Source of the DNA: Streptomyces xanthophaeus
GTDB taxonomy: Bacteria; Actinomycetota; Actinomycetes; Streptomycetales; Streptomycetaceae
NCBI RefSeq assembly: GCF_000725805.1
Contig: NZ_JOFT01000017.1
Coordinates: forward strand, 348,598-412,597
Direction: 5' to 3'
Length of the DNA: 64,000 bases
Under the pieces are notes generated by a model that was not told where the DNA came from, ran no database searches, and saw nothing but the letters and a program-made list of their open reading frames with translations. Made by a program: the position numbers and the translations under genes. Positions 55,441-64,000 of this stretch are shown piece after piece (positions within the stretch are counted from its first letter, which is position 1; the number at the start of each line of letters is the position of its first letter).

Positions 55441-56712
55441 ATGACACAGCAGGAAAAGGCGCCCGAGGTGCTCTTCGTCGGAGGAGCCGGACCGGCCCCC
55501 TTGAGCATCGACGTGGTCGCCACGGCCCTTGCACAGGCGCAGGCGCGCGGGCTGGCCACCAGGCTCCTGAGCCATGCGGCGGACCTGCCCCGCACGCAAC
55601 GGGCCGTCGCTCTCGCCGACGCGGCCGACGCGGTCGAGTTCACCGACGCCGACGCCATGGTGGCGTGGGCCGCGGAGCGTTCCGTGGGTGACCCCCGGCC
55701 CCGTGTGGTGTTCACCGGCCGGGAGCCCGCCCTGGGTCCGGCCGCGCGGATGGCGCAGGAACTGGGCGTCGCGGGCAATCCCCCGTGGTCGGTGGAGACC
55801 GTCCGGAACAAGGACGCCTGCCGGGAGTTCCTCGCCCGGGCCGGTTTCCGCCAGCCGCAGGTACGCCTGTGCCACGGCCGCGAGGAGGCCGAGCGGGCCC
55901 TGCGGGAGACGCGCGGCCCCTGGGTGGTCAAGCCGCGGGTCGGCGGCGGGAGCCTCGGGGTGAGCAAGGTGACGGATCCCGCGGAGCTGCCCCGGGCCCT
56001 GGACCTGCTGCCCGGTCAGGAGCCGTTTCTGGTGGAGGAGTTCGTCGAGGGCGAGGAGTACAGCGCCGAGGGCCTGTTCCTGGACGGCTCCCCGCACGTG
56101 CTGGCCGTCACGGCCAAGCGCAAGCTGCCGCCGCCGCACTTCGTGGAGGTGGGCCACTCCCTGCCCGCTCCGCTCCCCGCGGCGGTTTCGGCCGAGGTCG
56201 CGCACACGGTCACCGAGGCGCTGCGGGCACTGAAGCTCCGGTTCGGCCTGTTCCACGTCGAGTTCTGGCTGACGGCCGAGGGCATCGTCCTGGGAGAGGT
56301 GCACGCCCGGCTCGCGGGCGGCTACATCCACCGCATGCTCGCGCACGCCGTACCCGGTCTGGAGATGTTCGGAGCGGTCTTCGACGACGCCCTGGGCCGG
56401 CCCCCGGCCGCCTCCGCCCTGGCCTGCACGCGCGCGGGGGCCTCGCGCTTCTTCACGCCGCCCGCGGGCCGGCTCCTCGCCGTGGAGGGCTGGGAGGAGG
56501 CCGCGGGGCACCCGTCGGTGCTGGCGGCGGAACTGCGGGTCGCCCCGGGTGACCTCATCGCCCCGTACACGCACGCGGAGGAGCGGGTCGGGGCGCTGGC
56601 CGTCGGCGCCGACACGGTGGGCGAGGCGGAGGAACTGGCAGGCCGTCTGGTGGCGTCGGTGCGGTTCCGGGTGGAGCCGGTCGCGGGGCCCGCAGCGGAG
56701 CCCGCCTCATGA
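55441..56712 (+). CDS. ATP-grasp carboxylate-amine ligase
   Basis: The protein is 423 aa. The ATP-grasp fold is visible: PWVVKPRVGGGSLGVSKV (glycine-rich loop with Lys), FLVEEFVEGEEYSAEG (nucleotide/adenine part), and FGLFHVEFWLTAEGIVLGEVHAR (Mg-binding Glu and Asn-equivalent). It resembles L-amino acid ligases and the biosynthetic BtrJ-like enzymes that join amino acids to carrier- or free acids. It likely couples the polyketide acid, or an amino acid, to an amine. Next-gene overlap is ATGA. The C-terminal 100 residues are a typical lid/extension. Confidence 0.8.
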   Translation: MTQQEKAPEVLFVGGAGPAPLSIDVVATALAQAQARGLATRLLSHAADLPRTQRAVALADAADAVEFTDADAMVAWAAERSVGDPRPRVVFTGREPALGPAARMAQELGVAGNPPWSVETVRNKDACREFLARAGFRQPQVRLCHGREEAERALRETRGPWVVKPRVGGGSLGVSKVTDPAELPRALDLLPGQEPFLVEEFVEGEEYSAEGLFLDGSPHVLAVTAKRKLPPPHFVEVGHSLPAPLPAAVSAEVAHTVTEALRALKLRFGLFHVEFWLTAEGIVLGEVHARLAGGYIHRMLAHAVPGLEMFGAVFDDALGRPPAASALACTRAGASRFFTPPAGRLLAVEGWEEAAGHPSVLAAELRVAPGDLIAPYTHAEERVGALAVGADTVGEAEELAGRLVASVRFRVEPVAGPAAEPAS

Positions 56713-57434
56713 AGCGCTCCCCCGCCGCCGGCGGCCTCCTGGCCCCCGCCCTCCCCCGCCCGTACCGGCCCGGCGCCGTGCCGGGCCGCTGGCGGGACGG
56801 GGGTCCGCAGCTGTGGCTCGTCGACAGTCGCGGGCCCGCCGCCCCGGCCGCCGGGTCCGAGGCGGTCCTGGACCCCTCGGAACGGGCCCGGGCGGACGCC
56901 TACCGGCTGGAGGCGCACCGCAGGATCTACGTCGCCACGCACGTGGCCCTGCGCTTGCTGCTGGGCTCCTACCTGGAGCAGGACCCGGCCGCCCTGCGCC
57001 TGGTACGGGAGCGCTGCCCGGGCTGCGGCGGTCCGCACGGGCGGCCCGCCGCGGCCGGATCGCCCGTGCACTTCTCCGTCTCGCACAGCGCGGGCGTGGC
57101 GCTGCTCGCCTTCGCCGGGACCCCGGTCGGCGTCGACCTGGAGAAGCCCCCGACCCAGGAGGCCCTCGGCCATCTCGCACCGTCCCTGCACGTGCGCGAA
57201 CGGGCCGAACTCGACGCCCTGGCGCCCGAGGAGCGGCCCACCGCCTTCGCCGCCTGCTGGACGCGCAAGGAGGCCTACCTCAAGGGGACCGGTCTGGGCC
57301 TGGCCAGGGGTCTGCACCTCGACTACGTGGGCGTCGGGGCCGGCGCCGCGTCCCCGCCGGGCTGGACCCTGACGGGCGTCACCGCACCCCCCGGGTTCGC
57401 CGCCGCCTGCGCCGTCCGCCACCGGACTCCCTGA
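56709..57434 (+). CDS. 4'-phosphopantetheinyl transferase (Sfp-type)
   Basis: The protein is 241 aa. The two Sfp-type signatures are present: GVDLEKP and CWTRKEAYLKGTG (Mg-binding acids and Lys). A Cys pair (RCPGCGGPH) in the middle is an oddity. It would arm the two ACPs of the megasynthase with phosphopantetheine. It overlaps the ligase by 4 bases and ends the operon before a hairpin. Confidence 0.85.
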   Translation: MKRSPAAGGLLAPALPRPYRPGAVPGRWRDGGPQLWLVDSRGPAAPAAGSEAVLDPSERARADAYRLEAHRRIYVATHVALRLLLGSYLEQDPAALRLVRERCPGCGGPHGRPAAAGSPVHFSVSHSAGVALLAFAGTPVGVDLEKPPTQEALGHLAPSLHVRERAELDALAPEERPTAFAACWTRKEAYLKGTGLGLARGLHLDYVGVGAGAASPPGWTLTGVTAPPGFAAACAVRHRTP

Positions 57435-57445
57435 GGTACGGCACG

Positions 57446-57489
57446 GCCCCGGGGCGCAACCTCACCTCAGGTGGGATGCGCCCCGGGGC
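57446..57489. terminator. Hairpin between convergent operons
   Basis: GCCCCGGGGCGCA (57446-57458) pairs with TGCGCCCCGGGGC (57477-57489), with a small inner CACCT/AGGTG stem. It separates the PPTase gene from the convergent mtnC gene. Confidence 0.75.
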
Positions 57490-57510
57490 TGCCGGGTGCC
57501 GGGCGCCGGA

Positions 57511-58230
57511 TCAGGCGGCCGCGGGGGCCGGCACGATGGCGGCGAACGAATCCGTGCAGGGATGGCCGTCGGCGGGCTCGTCGGCGTACGGCTCGCCCGC
57601 GCGCCGGAGTCCTGCCGTCAGCCATCCGGCGGCGCGGGCCGCGGTCAGCTCCGCGGTGCGGTCGCTGAGGAAGAGGATCCGCTCCGCGGGGACGCCGAGG
57701 GAGCGGGCGATGGCCCGGTAGGAGTCGGGCTGTTGCTTCGGCCCCGCGTTCTCGGTGTCGAACATCTCCCCGACCAGGGGCAGCAGGTCGCCTTCCGGGC
57801 TGTGGCCGAACCAGGCGCGCTGGGCGGCCACCGATCCCGAGGAGTAGACGTGCAGTCCCACCCCGGCGCCGTGCCAGCGCCGCAGGGCCGGCAGGACATC
57901 GGCGTAGAAGTGGGAGACCAGCTCACCGGTGGCGAATCCCTGCGCCCACACGATTCCCTGGAGCGTCTTGAGGGGGGTGGCCTTGCGGTCCTCGTCGAGC
58001 CAGGAGTTCAGGACCTCCTCCACCCGGGCCGCGTCCGCGTCCGGTTCCCCGATGAGTTCGCGGACGCGGGCGACGGCGTCCCGTACGGCGGGTTCACCGG
58101 CGCGCTCGGTCAGGAGTGCGCCGAACGCCGCCCGGGAGTAGGGGTAGAGCACGTCGACGACGAAGCCCGTGGAACTCGTCGTGCCCTCGATGTCCAGGAC
58201 CACGCAGTCGGCGTCGAAGCGCAGGCTCAC
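57511..58230 (-). CDS. mtnC: Enolase-phosphatase E1 (2,3-diketo-5-methylthiopentyl-1-phosphate)
   Basis: The protein is 239 aa, HAD family. The nucleophile motif is [22 protein letters not shown], typical of MtnC; motif II is SSGSVAAQ, with motifs III and IV in GPKQQPDSY and [13 protein letters not shown]. It enolises and dephosphorylates diketomethylthiopentyl-1-phosphate in methionine salvage. The GTG start overlaps the mtnD stop (GTGA), so the two are coupled, as befits consecutive steps. Confidence 0.9.
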   Translation of the reverse strand: MSLRFDADCVVLDIEGTTSSTGFVVDVLYPYSRAAFGALLTERAGEPAVRDAVARVRELIGEPDADAARVEEVLNSWLDEDRKATPLKTLQGIVWAQGFATGELVSHFYADVLPALRRWHGAGVGLHVYSSGSVAAQRAWFGHSPEGDLLPLVGEMFDTENAGPKQQPDSYRAIARSLGVPAERILFLSDRTAELTAARAAGWLTAGLRRAGEPYADEPADGHPCTDSFAAIVPAPAAA

Positions 58231-58820
58231 GCCGGCTGCCCGGTGTGCTCGGCGTGGATCCGGTCGAAGTCGGGGAAGCGCGAGGCGATGTCGCTGCCGG
58301 TGAAGTTCCCGATCCACCCGTCCTCCTCGTGGAAGAAGCGGATGGCCGTGAAGGAGGGCGAAGTGCCCATGTCGAACCAGTGCGTGGTCCCCCGGGGCAC
58401 GCCCAGGAGATCGCCCTTCTCGCAGTAGACGGCGTGGATCTCGCCGTTCACGTGCAGGTAGAAGATTCCCGCGCCGGCGACGAAGAACCGTACCTCGTCG
58501 TCATCGTCGTGGGTGTGTTCCCGGAGGAACTTCTCACGCGCCGCCTTTGCCGTCTGCGGCCATTCCGGGGATTGCGTCGGATGGAGCGACACCACGTCCA
58601 CCGTGGTGAAGTCCTCTTCGTCGTTGAGCTTGTCGATCTGTTCGCGGTACGCGGCGAATACGGTCTCGGCCGGAGCCCCTGCGGGAACGTCGTCGCGGAC
58701 CGGCCACTGTTCGTACCGCACCCCGATCGGGGATAGCGCATCGGCGATCTCGGTGGGGTCCGTGGTGCGGCGCACGGTGGTATCCGGACCCGATTCCGGC
58801 CATGTGATCAGCAGTGTCAT
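58227..58820 (-). CDS. mtnD: Acireductone dioxygenase
   Basis: The protein is 197 aa, a cupin. The metal ligands are visible: two His and Glu in [12 protein letters not shown] and the last His in TTHWFDMG. It converts acireductone and oxygen to 2-keto-4-methylthiobutyrate and formate (Fe form), or to the off-pathway products methylthiopropionate and CO (Ni form). AGGGGG upstream of ATG 58820 supports the start. It is 53 bases behind the LuxR-type gene, so they probably share a transcript. Confidence 0.9.
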   Translation of the reverse strand: MTLLITWPESGPDTTVRRTTDPTEIADALSPIGVRYEQWPVRDDVPAGAPAETVFAAYREQIDKLNDEEDFTTVDVVSLHPTQSPEWPQTAKAAREKFLREHTHDDDDEVRFFVAGAGIFYLHVNGEIHAVYCEKGDLLGVPRGTTHWFDMGTSPSFTAIRFFHEEDGWIGNFTGSDIASRFPDFDRIHAEHTGQPA

Positions 58821-58873
58821 TTCAATCCCCCTGATGAATTATTGCGGGTGAGTGTGATATTTTCGTGAACAGT

Positions 58874-59233
58874 TCAGCCCGCGGCGCATGTACGGGAATA
58901 CGGGGCTGCCTTGCGCGTGTAGGACTGCGCCACGAGACCGGCCTGGAGCCGTGACTCGAGCTGGAGCTTGGCCAGGACACGCGTCACGTGCGCCTTGACG
59001 GTGCGCTCCGTGACGAGCAGGAGGCGGGAGATGGCCTGGTTCGACAGGCCCCGTCCGAGCAGGATGAACACGTCGAACTCCCGCTCCGTGAGTTCACGGA
59101 TGCGGCGCGCGGAGGTCTCGAGCCAATCGGCCTCCGCGTCTGCGATCAGCGAATTTATCCGATTCCACACGTCGTCAGGTGTCGTCACCCCTCCTTCTGC
59201 CCCATGGGTGGGTCCACGTTGCACGGTGATCAT
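58874..59233 (-). CDS. Short LuxR-type HTH regulator
   Basis: The protein is 119 aa. The C-terminal 65 residues form a LuxR/GerE-type HTH (LTEREFDVFILLGRGLSNQAISRLLLVTERTVKAHVTRVLAKL). The N-terminal 50 residues are a short helical segment without a receiver or ligand domain. A GGGGGAG site supports ATG 59233. It is inserted in the salvage genes between the aminotransferase and mtnD, so a role in controlling them is likely. Confidence 0.8.
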   Translation of the reverse strand: MITVQRGPTHGAEGGVTTPDDVWNRINSLIADAEADWLETSARRIRELTEREFDVFILLGRGLSNQAISRLLLVTERTVKAHVTRVLAKLQLESRLQAGLVAQSYTRKAAPYSRTCAAG

Positions 59234-59601
59234 GCTCCCCCTGCCGGCCCTCGGGCGCATCACGTGGTGCGCCCTGCCAGGCAGCCTCCGGGCAGCCCCC
59301 GACGAGGTCGGGGCGCAGCCCGCACTCTGAACTGGAGAACGGCTGCCGGGTTCGAGAGGCCTATGTCGATTGGTTCGGCGACTTGTTGCGGGCATGGCGG
59401 ACACGCATCGCGGGGCGCGGTCGGGTTACGGACACCGCCCGGACCCCCTCAGGGTCGGCCGGGCACCGGCCACGGCATCACCGCGTACGCCCGCCATTCT
59501 CGGCCAGACGAATTCCTGACCGCTTCATTGACCGCCAGCCTAACAGAAAGAACCACCCACGGGATTGACCAATTACCTGGGCCCGTGCGAGCCGGTCGCG
59601 G
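59234..59601. other. Intergenic region between the two salvage operons
   Basis: No gene is seen. A GGCCGG/CCGGCC hairpin lies at 59457-59471. The part near 59510-59580 is less GC-rich and contains TTGACC elements that could be the promoter for the LuxR-mtnDC transcript or an end signal for the upstream operon. Confidence 0.4.
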
Positions 59602-60780
59602 CTATGCGCCGAGCACGCCGAGACGCCGTACCGCCTCTTCCAGAACCGAAGTGCGCTTGCAGAAGGCGAACCGAACAAAGGGGACAGGTCGGTCCGGAGC
59701 GTCATAGAAAGCACTGTTCGGAATCGCCACGACTCCCGCCCGACCCGGCAGCTCTCGGCAGAAGGAGAATCCGTCCGTCGCACCCATTGGCCTGATATCG
59801 ACGGTGACGAAATACGTTCCCGCCGGTTCGTACACCCCGAATCCCGCCGACTCCAGGCCCGCGACGAGCAGGTCCCGCTTCGCCCGCAGGTCGTCGCGGA
59901 ATGACGCGAAATAGCTGTCGGGCATGCGGAGCGCCTCGGCCACCGCGTACTGGAAGGGACCGGAGGAGACGTAGGTCAGGTACTGCTTCGCACTGCGCAC
60001 CGCCGCCACCAGTTCCGGTCGCGCCGTGACCCAGCCCACCTTCCACCCGGTGAAGGAGAAGGTCTTGCCGGCCGACCCGATGGAGACGGTGCGCTCGCGC
60101 ATCCCCGGAAGTGTGGCCATCGGCACATGCGCGCCGTCGAAGACCAGGTGCTCGTACACCTCGTCCATCACCACCAGCAGGTCGCGCTCGACGGCGAGTT
60201 CGGCGATGGCGGTCAGCTCCGCGCGGGTGAGCACGGTTCCGGTGGGGTTGTGGGGGGTGTTGAGGAGCAGCAGCCGGGTGCGTGGGGTGACCGCGTCGCG
60301 CAGCTCGTCGAGGTCCAGCCGGAACGCTCCCTCGTGCGGCCGCAGGGTCACGGGCACCCTGGTCCCACCCGCCAGTTCCACGCAGGCGGCGTAGGAGTCG
60401 TAGTACGGCTCCAGCGCGATCACCTCGTCGCCGGGGCGGACCAGGGCGAGCAAGGTGGCGGCGATCGCCTCCGTCGCGCCCGCCGTCACCAGCACTTCCG
60501 TGTCGGGGTCGTACGTCAGGCCGTACCAGCGGCTCTGGTGCTCCGCCACCGCCGTGCGCAGTTCGGGGACGCCGGCTCCCGGCGGGTACTGGTTGCCGCG
60601 GCCGTCCCGCAGCGCGCGCACCGCGGCTTCCCGGATCTCCTCGGGCCCGTCGGTGTCGGGGAACCCCTGGCCGAGGTTGACGGCCCCGGTGCGGGCGGCC
60701 AGTTCGGACATCTCGGCGAAGACGGTGGTGCCGAAGCCGCTCAGGCGGTGTTCGACCGGGCTCCCCCGGTGTGCCGTCAC
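59602..60780 (-). CDS. Class I aminotransferase, probably methionine-forming
   Basis: The protein is 392 aa. It shows NLGQGFPDTDGP at the start, TPHNPTGT, MDEVYEHLVF and the PLP Lys in SIGSAGKTFSFTGWK. This pattern is that of the KAT/YbdL-like family, which includes the enzymes that turn ketomethylthiobutyrate into methionine. Placement directly in the salvage operon supports that role (the mtnE step). The GTG at 60780 overlaps the mtnP stop (GTGA), so the long frame to 61368 is rejected. Confidence 0.8.
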   Translation of the reverse strand: MTAHRGSPVEHRLSGFGTTVFAEMSELAARTGAVNLGQGFPDTDGPEEIREAAVRALRDGRGNQYPPGAGVPELRTAVAEHQSRWYGLTYDPDTEVLVTAGATEAIAATLLALVRPGDEVIALEPYYDSYAACVELAGGTRVPVTLRPHEGAFRLDLDELRDAVTPRTRLLLLNTPHNPTGTVLTRAELTAIAELAVERDLLVVMDEVYEHLVFDGAHVPMATLPGMRERTVSIGSAGKTFSFTGWKVGWVTARPELVAAVRSAKQYLTYVSSGPFQYAVAEALRMPDSYFASFRDDLRAKRDLLVAGLESAGFGVYEPAGTYFVTVDIRPMGATDGFSFCRELPGRAGVVAIPNSAFYDAPDRPVPFVRFAFCKRTSVLEEAVRRLGVLGA

Positions 60781-61598
60781 GGCAGGTCCAGCGGGACGCT
60801 CATGCCGTCGAGGACCTGGGAGCAGCCGCAGCCGCGCTCGGCCGGGAGCTCCCGGATGGTCTCCAGGACGACCTTCCGCAGCTGCTGGACGTTCTGCGCG
60901 AACACCTTGAAGACCTCCTCCTGCGAGACGCTCTCCTCGGCGCTGATCCCGGCGTCGAGGTCGGTGACGAGGGCCACCGAGGTGTAGCAGAGGGCGAGTT
61001 CGCGGGCGAGGACGGCCTCCGGGTGGCCGGTCATGTTCACCAGGGACCAGCCGGCCGAGGCGTACCACTGCGACTCCGCGCGGGTGGAGAAGCGCGGTCC
61101 GTCGATGACGACCATCGCGCCCCCGTCGGTGGCCACGGTGCCCGCGGCGGCGGCGCCCTTGAGGGCCGCGGTCCTCCCGTGCGGGCAGTACGGGTCGGCG
61201 AAGGAGACGTGGACGGCGCCCTGGTCGTAGAAGGTCTGGATGCGCCCGGTGGTGCGGTCGACGATCTGGTCGGGGACGACCACCGAGCCCGGGCCGAGCT
61301 CGCGGCGCAGCGATCCGACGGCGCAGGGCGCGAGGATCTGCCGTACGCCGAGGGAGCGCAGGGCCCACAGGTTCGCACGGTAGTTGATCTTGTGGGCGGG
61401 GTGCTGGTGGCCCTTGCCGTGCCGGGGCAGGAAGGCGACGGCGCGGCCGCCGACCGTGCCCACGGTGATCGTGTCCGACGGCGCACCGTAGGGCGTGTCC
61501 ACCTCGATCCGCTCGGCTTCCTCCAGCAGCTCGTAGAAGCCGCTGCCGCCGATGACGGCGATCTCTGCCTGGACTGCCTGCACTGCCGGCTCTGCCAT
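60777..61598 (-). CDS. mtnP: 5'-methylthioadenosine phosphorylase
   Basis: The protein is 273 aa, PNP/MTAP family. It shows IAVIGGSGFYEL, LPRHGKGHQHPAHKINYRANL (phosphate and ribose sites), and NMTGHPEAVLARELALCY (base/MTA site). It splits methylthioadenosine into adenine and methylthioribose-1-phosphate, the first salvage step. A PNP activity on other nucleosides cannot be excluded by eye. AGGAGG precedes ATG 61598. Confidence 0.85.
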   Translation of the reverse strand: MAEPAVQAVQAEIAVIGGSGFYELLEEAERIEVDTPYGAPSDTITVGTVGGRAVAFLPRHGKGHQHPAHKINYRANLWALRSLGVRQILAPCAVGSLRRELGPGSVVVPDQIVDRTTGRIQTFYDQGAVHVSFADPYCPHGRTAALKGAAAAGTVATDGGAMVVIDGPRFSTRAESQWYASAGWSLVNMTGHPEAVLARELALCYTSVALVTDLDAGISAEESVSQEEVFKVFAQNVQQLRKVVLETIRELPAERGCGCSQVLDGMSVPLDLP

Positions 61599-61645
61599 GG
61601 GGTTCCTCCTGAAGACGTGTGACGGGGTTGCGGACGGCGCGGCGG

Positions 61646-62299
61646 TCAGTCCACGCCGAGGGTGAGCAGCTGGCAGATCGCCTCGAAGCACTCCAGGCGG
61701 TTGCGCGCCTGGGCGAGGTCGCTCCCCCAGACGGTGATGCCGTGGTCGGCGATCAGCAGTCCGGGCGGACACCGCTCGGCGCGGCCGAGGTGGCCGGCCA
61801 CCTCGGCCGCGATCCGCGGTACGTCGGGCCAGTTGGGGAAGACGGGGACCTCGGTGCGCTCCGCAGCGTCCAGCCCCAGGCCCTTCAGGAGCTCGAACCG
61901 GGTGAGTTCCAGCGAGGTGGCGTGCTCGCGGGCACCGGCCCGGCACGCGGCGACCGTGGCGTACGGGGAGTGGACGTGGATGACGGCTCCCGCGTCCGTG
62001 GTCCGGTAGACCGCCGCGTGGATGGAGGTCTCCGCCGAGGCGCGCAGGGGGCCGGGGTGCAGCACCTCGCCGCTCCCGGCCCGGACGGCGACCATGTCGT
62101 GCGCCGTGAGTTCGCCCTTGGCCCGGCCGCTGGCCGTGATGAGCGCGGTGTCCGCCTCAGCCCCGGGGAGCCGCACCGAGAGGTTGCCCGAGGTGCCGGG
62201 CATCCAGCCCCGCTCGTAGAACATGCGGGAATAGCGGGCCAGTTCGGCTCCCACGGCCTCGTGCCCGGCGGGCGCGCCGGTGTCCGGGACGGCCGTCAT
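61646..62299 (-). CDS. mtnB: Methylthioribulose-1-phosphate dehydratase
   Basis: The protein is 217 aa, class II aldolase fold. It shows RGWMPGTSGNLSVRLP (family start), a metal site with two His (HVHSPYAT) and a third His (ADHGITVWG). It dehydrates methylthioribulose-1-phosphate. The fold is shared with the aldolases of the DHAP shunt, but mtnC and mtnD nearby favour the full salvage route. ATG 62299 overlaps the upstream stop (ATGA). Confidence 0.85.
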   Translation of the reverse strand: MTAVPDTGAPAGHEAVGAELARYSRMFYERGWMPGTSGNLSVRLPGAEADTALITASGRAKGELTAHDMVAVRAGSGEVLHPGPLRASAETSIHAAVYRTTDAGAVIHVHSPYATVAACRAGAREHATSLELTRFELLKGLGLDAAERTEVPVFPNWPDVPRIAAEVAGHLGRAERCPPGLLIADHGITVWGSDLAQARNRLECFEAICQLLTLGVD

Positions 62300-63869
62300 A
62301 CCGGCACCTCGCACAGGGCCGTGACGGGGTGCTCGGCCAGGGCCTCGCGGCCGCCGAGCCCGGTCAGTTCGACGAGGACCACGAGCCCCGCGACCTTCGC
62401 CCCGCAGGCCTGGGCGAGCCGGGCCGTCGCGCCGAGGGTGCCCCCGGTGGCCAGGACGTCGTCGACGCACAGCACCCGTTCGCCGGGGGCGAGGGCGTCG
62501 GTACGGATCTCCAGGCGGTCCTCTCCGTACTCCAGCGCGTACGCCGCCGAGTGCACGGCGCCGGGCAGCTTCCCGGGCTTGCGGACCAGGGTGAGCGGCA
62601 GCCCGGCGCGGGCCGCCACGGCCGCGCCGAGCACGAAGCCCCGGGACTCCACGGCCAGGACCCGGTCGTACGCTCCGCCGAACTCGGCGACCACCTGGGC
62701 GGCGAGGGCGGCGAGCAGGCCCGGCTCGGCGTAGACGCGGGACAGGTCCCGGAAGACCACGCCGGGGGTGGGGTGGTCGGGGAACTCCTCCAGCAGCCCG
62801 GCTATCCGCTCCGACGGAGCCGGAGACAGGGACGGCGCGCTGCCGGGGACGGCCCGGCCCCCGTCGAACACCCGGTGCTCGGTGACGACGGCGGTGATCA
62901 GCTCGGCGGGCGTGACGTCGAAGGCGGGGTTGAACACGGCGGCGCCCTCGGGCGCGGTGGGGACCCCGGCGAAGCCGGTCACCTCGTGCGGGGAGCGCTC
63001 CTCGACGACGATCTGCGAGCCGTGCGCCAGCCGTTCGTCCCAGGTGGATTCGGGAGCGACCACGATGAACGGGATCCCGTGCCGGGCGGCGGCCACCGCC
63101 AGGCCGTAGGTGCCGATCTTGTTCGCGGTGTCGCCGTTCGCCGTGATGCGGTCGGCGCCGACGAGCACGCAGTCCACCAGCCCCTGGGCCATCGCCGCGG
63201 CGGCCGCCGAGTCCACGCACAGCCGGTACGGCACGTCCGCCTCGCCCAGCTCCCAGGCGGTCAGCCGGGCCCCTTGCAGGAGCGGGCGGGTCTCGTCGAC
63301 GAGCACGTCGGCGACCCGGCCCCGGCGGGCGAGTTCGATGATCGTGCCGAGCGCCGTGCCGACCGCGGCCGTGGCCAGCCGGCCGGTGTTGCAGTGGGTG
63401 AGCAGGCGCAGCGGCCGGTCCGGGGCCAGCGACTCGACGAGGGCGGCGGCCCGCTGCACCATGGCGGTGTTGACGGCCACGTCCTCGGCCAGCAGGGCGA
63501 GCCCCTCGGCGAGCACCGCATCGGCTCCCCCGTCCAGGCGGGTCAGGACGCGGCCGACCGCCCAGGCCAGGTTCACCGCGGTGGGGCGGGCCGCGGCCAG
63601 TCGCTCGGCGTCGGCCCGTACCTTCGCCTCGTCGAGCGTGCCGCCGTGCGTGTGGGCGTAGGCGCTGAGCGCGACGCCGAGCGCGCCGGCCAGGCCGATC
63701 GCGGGAGCTCCGCGTACGGCCAGGGTGGTGATGGCGTCGACGACCTGGTCGACCTCGGTCAGGCGCAGGGTCCGGTGCTCGCGCGGCAGGGCGCGCTGGT
63801 CGAGCGTGACGATCGCCCCGTCCTCCCAGGCGAGGGAGACCGCCGGGGCCGTTCCGGTGGGCCGCTCGC

Positions 63870-63873
<4 letters not shown>
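62296..63873 (-). CDS. mtnA: MtnA-Apt fusion: MTR-1-P isomerase and adenine phosphoribosyltransferase
   Basis: The protein is 525 aa. Residues 1-350 are methylthioribose-1-phosphate isomerase: RGAPAIG, the catalytic Cys161 (LTHCNTG) and Asp241 (GADRI), and [11 protein letters not shown]. Residues about 360-525 form a type I phosphoribosyltransferase with the PRPP site [13 protein letters not shown] and the hood region of Apt. MtnP yields adenine plus methylthioribose-1-phosphate, so the fusion takes both products at once. ATG 63873 overlaps the metK stop (ATGA). Confidence 0.9.

Positions 63874-64000
<127 letters not shown>

Noticed and set aside
59496..59514. TTCTC...GAATT near the aminotransferase as a fourth cluster operator
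   Set aside because: The right arm is wrong (GAATT) and the spacer is 8, not 7, so it does not match the 34151-34244 motif.
59602..61368. 588-codon version of the aminotransferase
   Set aside because: The part before 60780 runs through mtnP in another frame. The GTG overlapping the mtnP stop is the real start.

Overview
The window is high-GC actinobacterial chromosome, almost certainly from a Streptomyces. The support is dense GC-ending codon use, GTG starts and ATGA/GTGA gene overlaps, a divergent second EF-Tu (tuf3 type), and a tuf3-uppP-lnt-ung gene order of the kind I recall from Streptomyces chromosomes. No rRNA, tRNA or CRISPR array was seen.

Region 1 (about 1-9.8 kb) is an integrated actinomycete element. 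It has a tyrosine integrase with excisionase, an Xre-type repressor, a Prim-Pol primase/polymerase coupled to a RecA-like ATPase (a RepPP-like replication module), small cargo genes and iteron-like repeats. No FtsK/Tra transfer gene is visible, so the element may extend left of the window or may have lost it. A lower-GC, translationally coupled pair of unrecognised genes (1.8-3.4 kb) is its most obvious cargo.

Region 2 (9.8-34 kb) is mostly core chromosome: a hotdog thioesterase, MFS transporters, a spermidine-synthase-like protein, a patatin, EF-Tu3, UppP, Lnt, uracil-DNA glycosylase, an orphan peptide-binding lipoprotein, two FabG-like SDRs, a DUF3037/HipA-like kinase pair, a PapA-like acyltransferase, a CGNR regulator, an MFS exporter, an IclR-type regulator and a nitrobindin-like protein.

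Region 3 (34-57.4 kb) looks like a biosynthetic cluster. Three TTCTC-N7-GAGAA palindromes precede a tightly coupled plus-strand operon. It encodes an FAD monooxygenase and a 2610-residue megasynthase read as AT-ACP-ACP-ER(FabL-like SDR)-KS-CLF-KR-DH, with relatives in PUFA synthases. After these come a KR-DH protein, a SnoaL-like protein, an SDR, a P450, an aldehyde dehydrogenase, a second P450, a ferredoxin and a DUF5372 protein. A SufS-type cysteine desulfurase is divergent from an MFS-(ATP-grasp ligase)-(Sfp-type PPTase) operon. Together they could build, oxidise, ligate and export an iteratively made acyl chain.

Region 4 (57.5-64 kb, minus strand) encodes every step of methionine salvage plus adenine recovery and SAM resynthesis: metK, an mtnA-apt fusion, mtnB, mtnP, a methionine-type aminotransferase, a short LuxR-type regulator, mtnD and mtnC. 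The set forms a closed loop from MTA back to SAM. Its position beside the PKS cluster suggests, but does not prove, that the pathway spends SAM as an aminocarboxypropyl-type donor and releases MTA. No such SAM-consuming enzyme is visible here; it may lie to the right.
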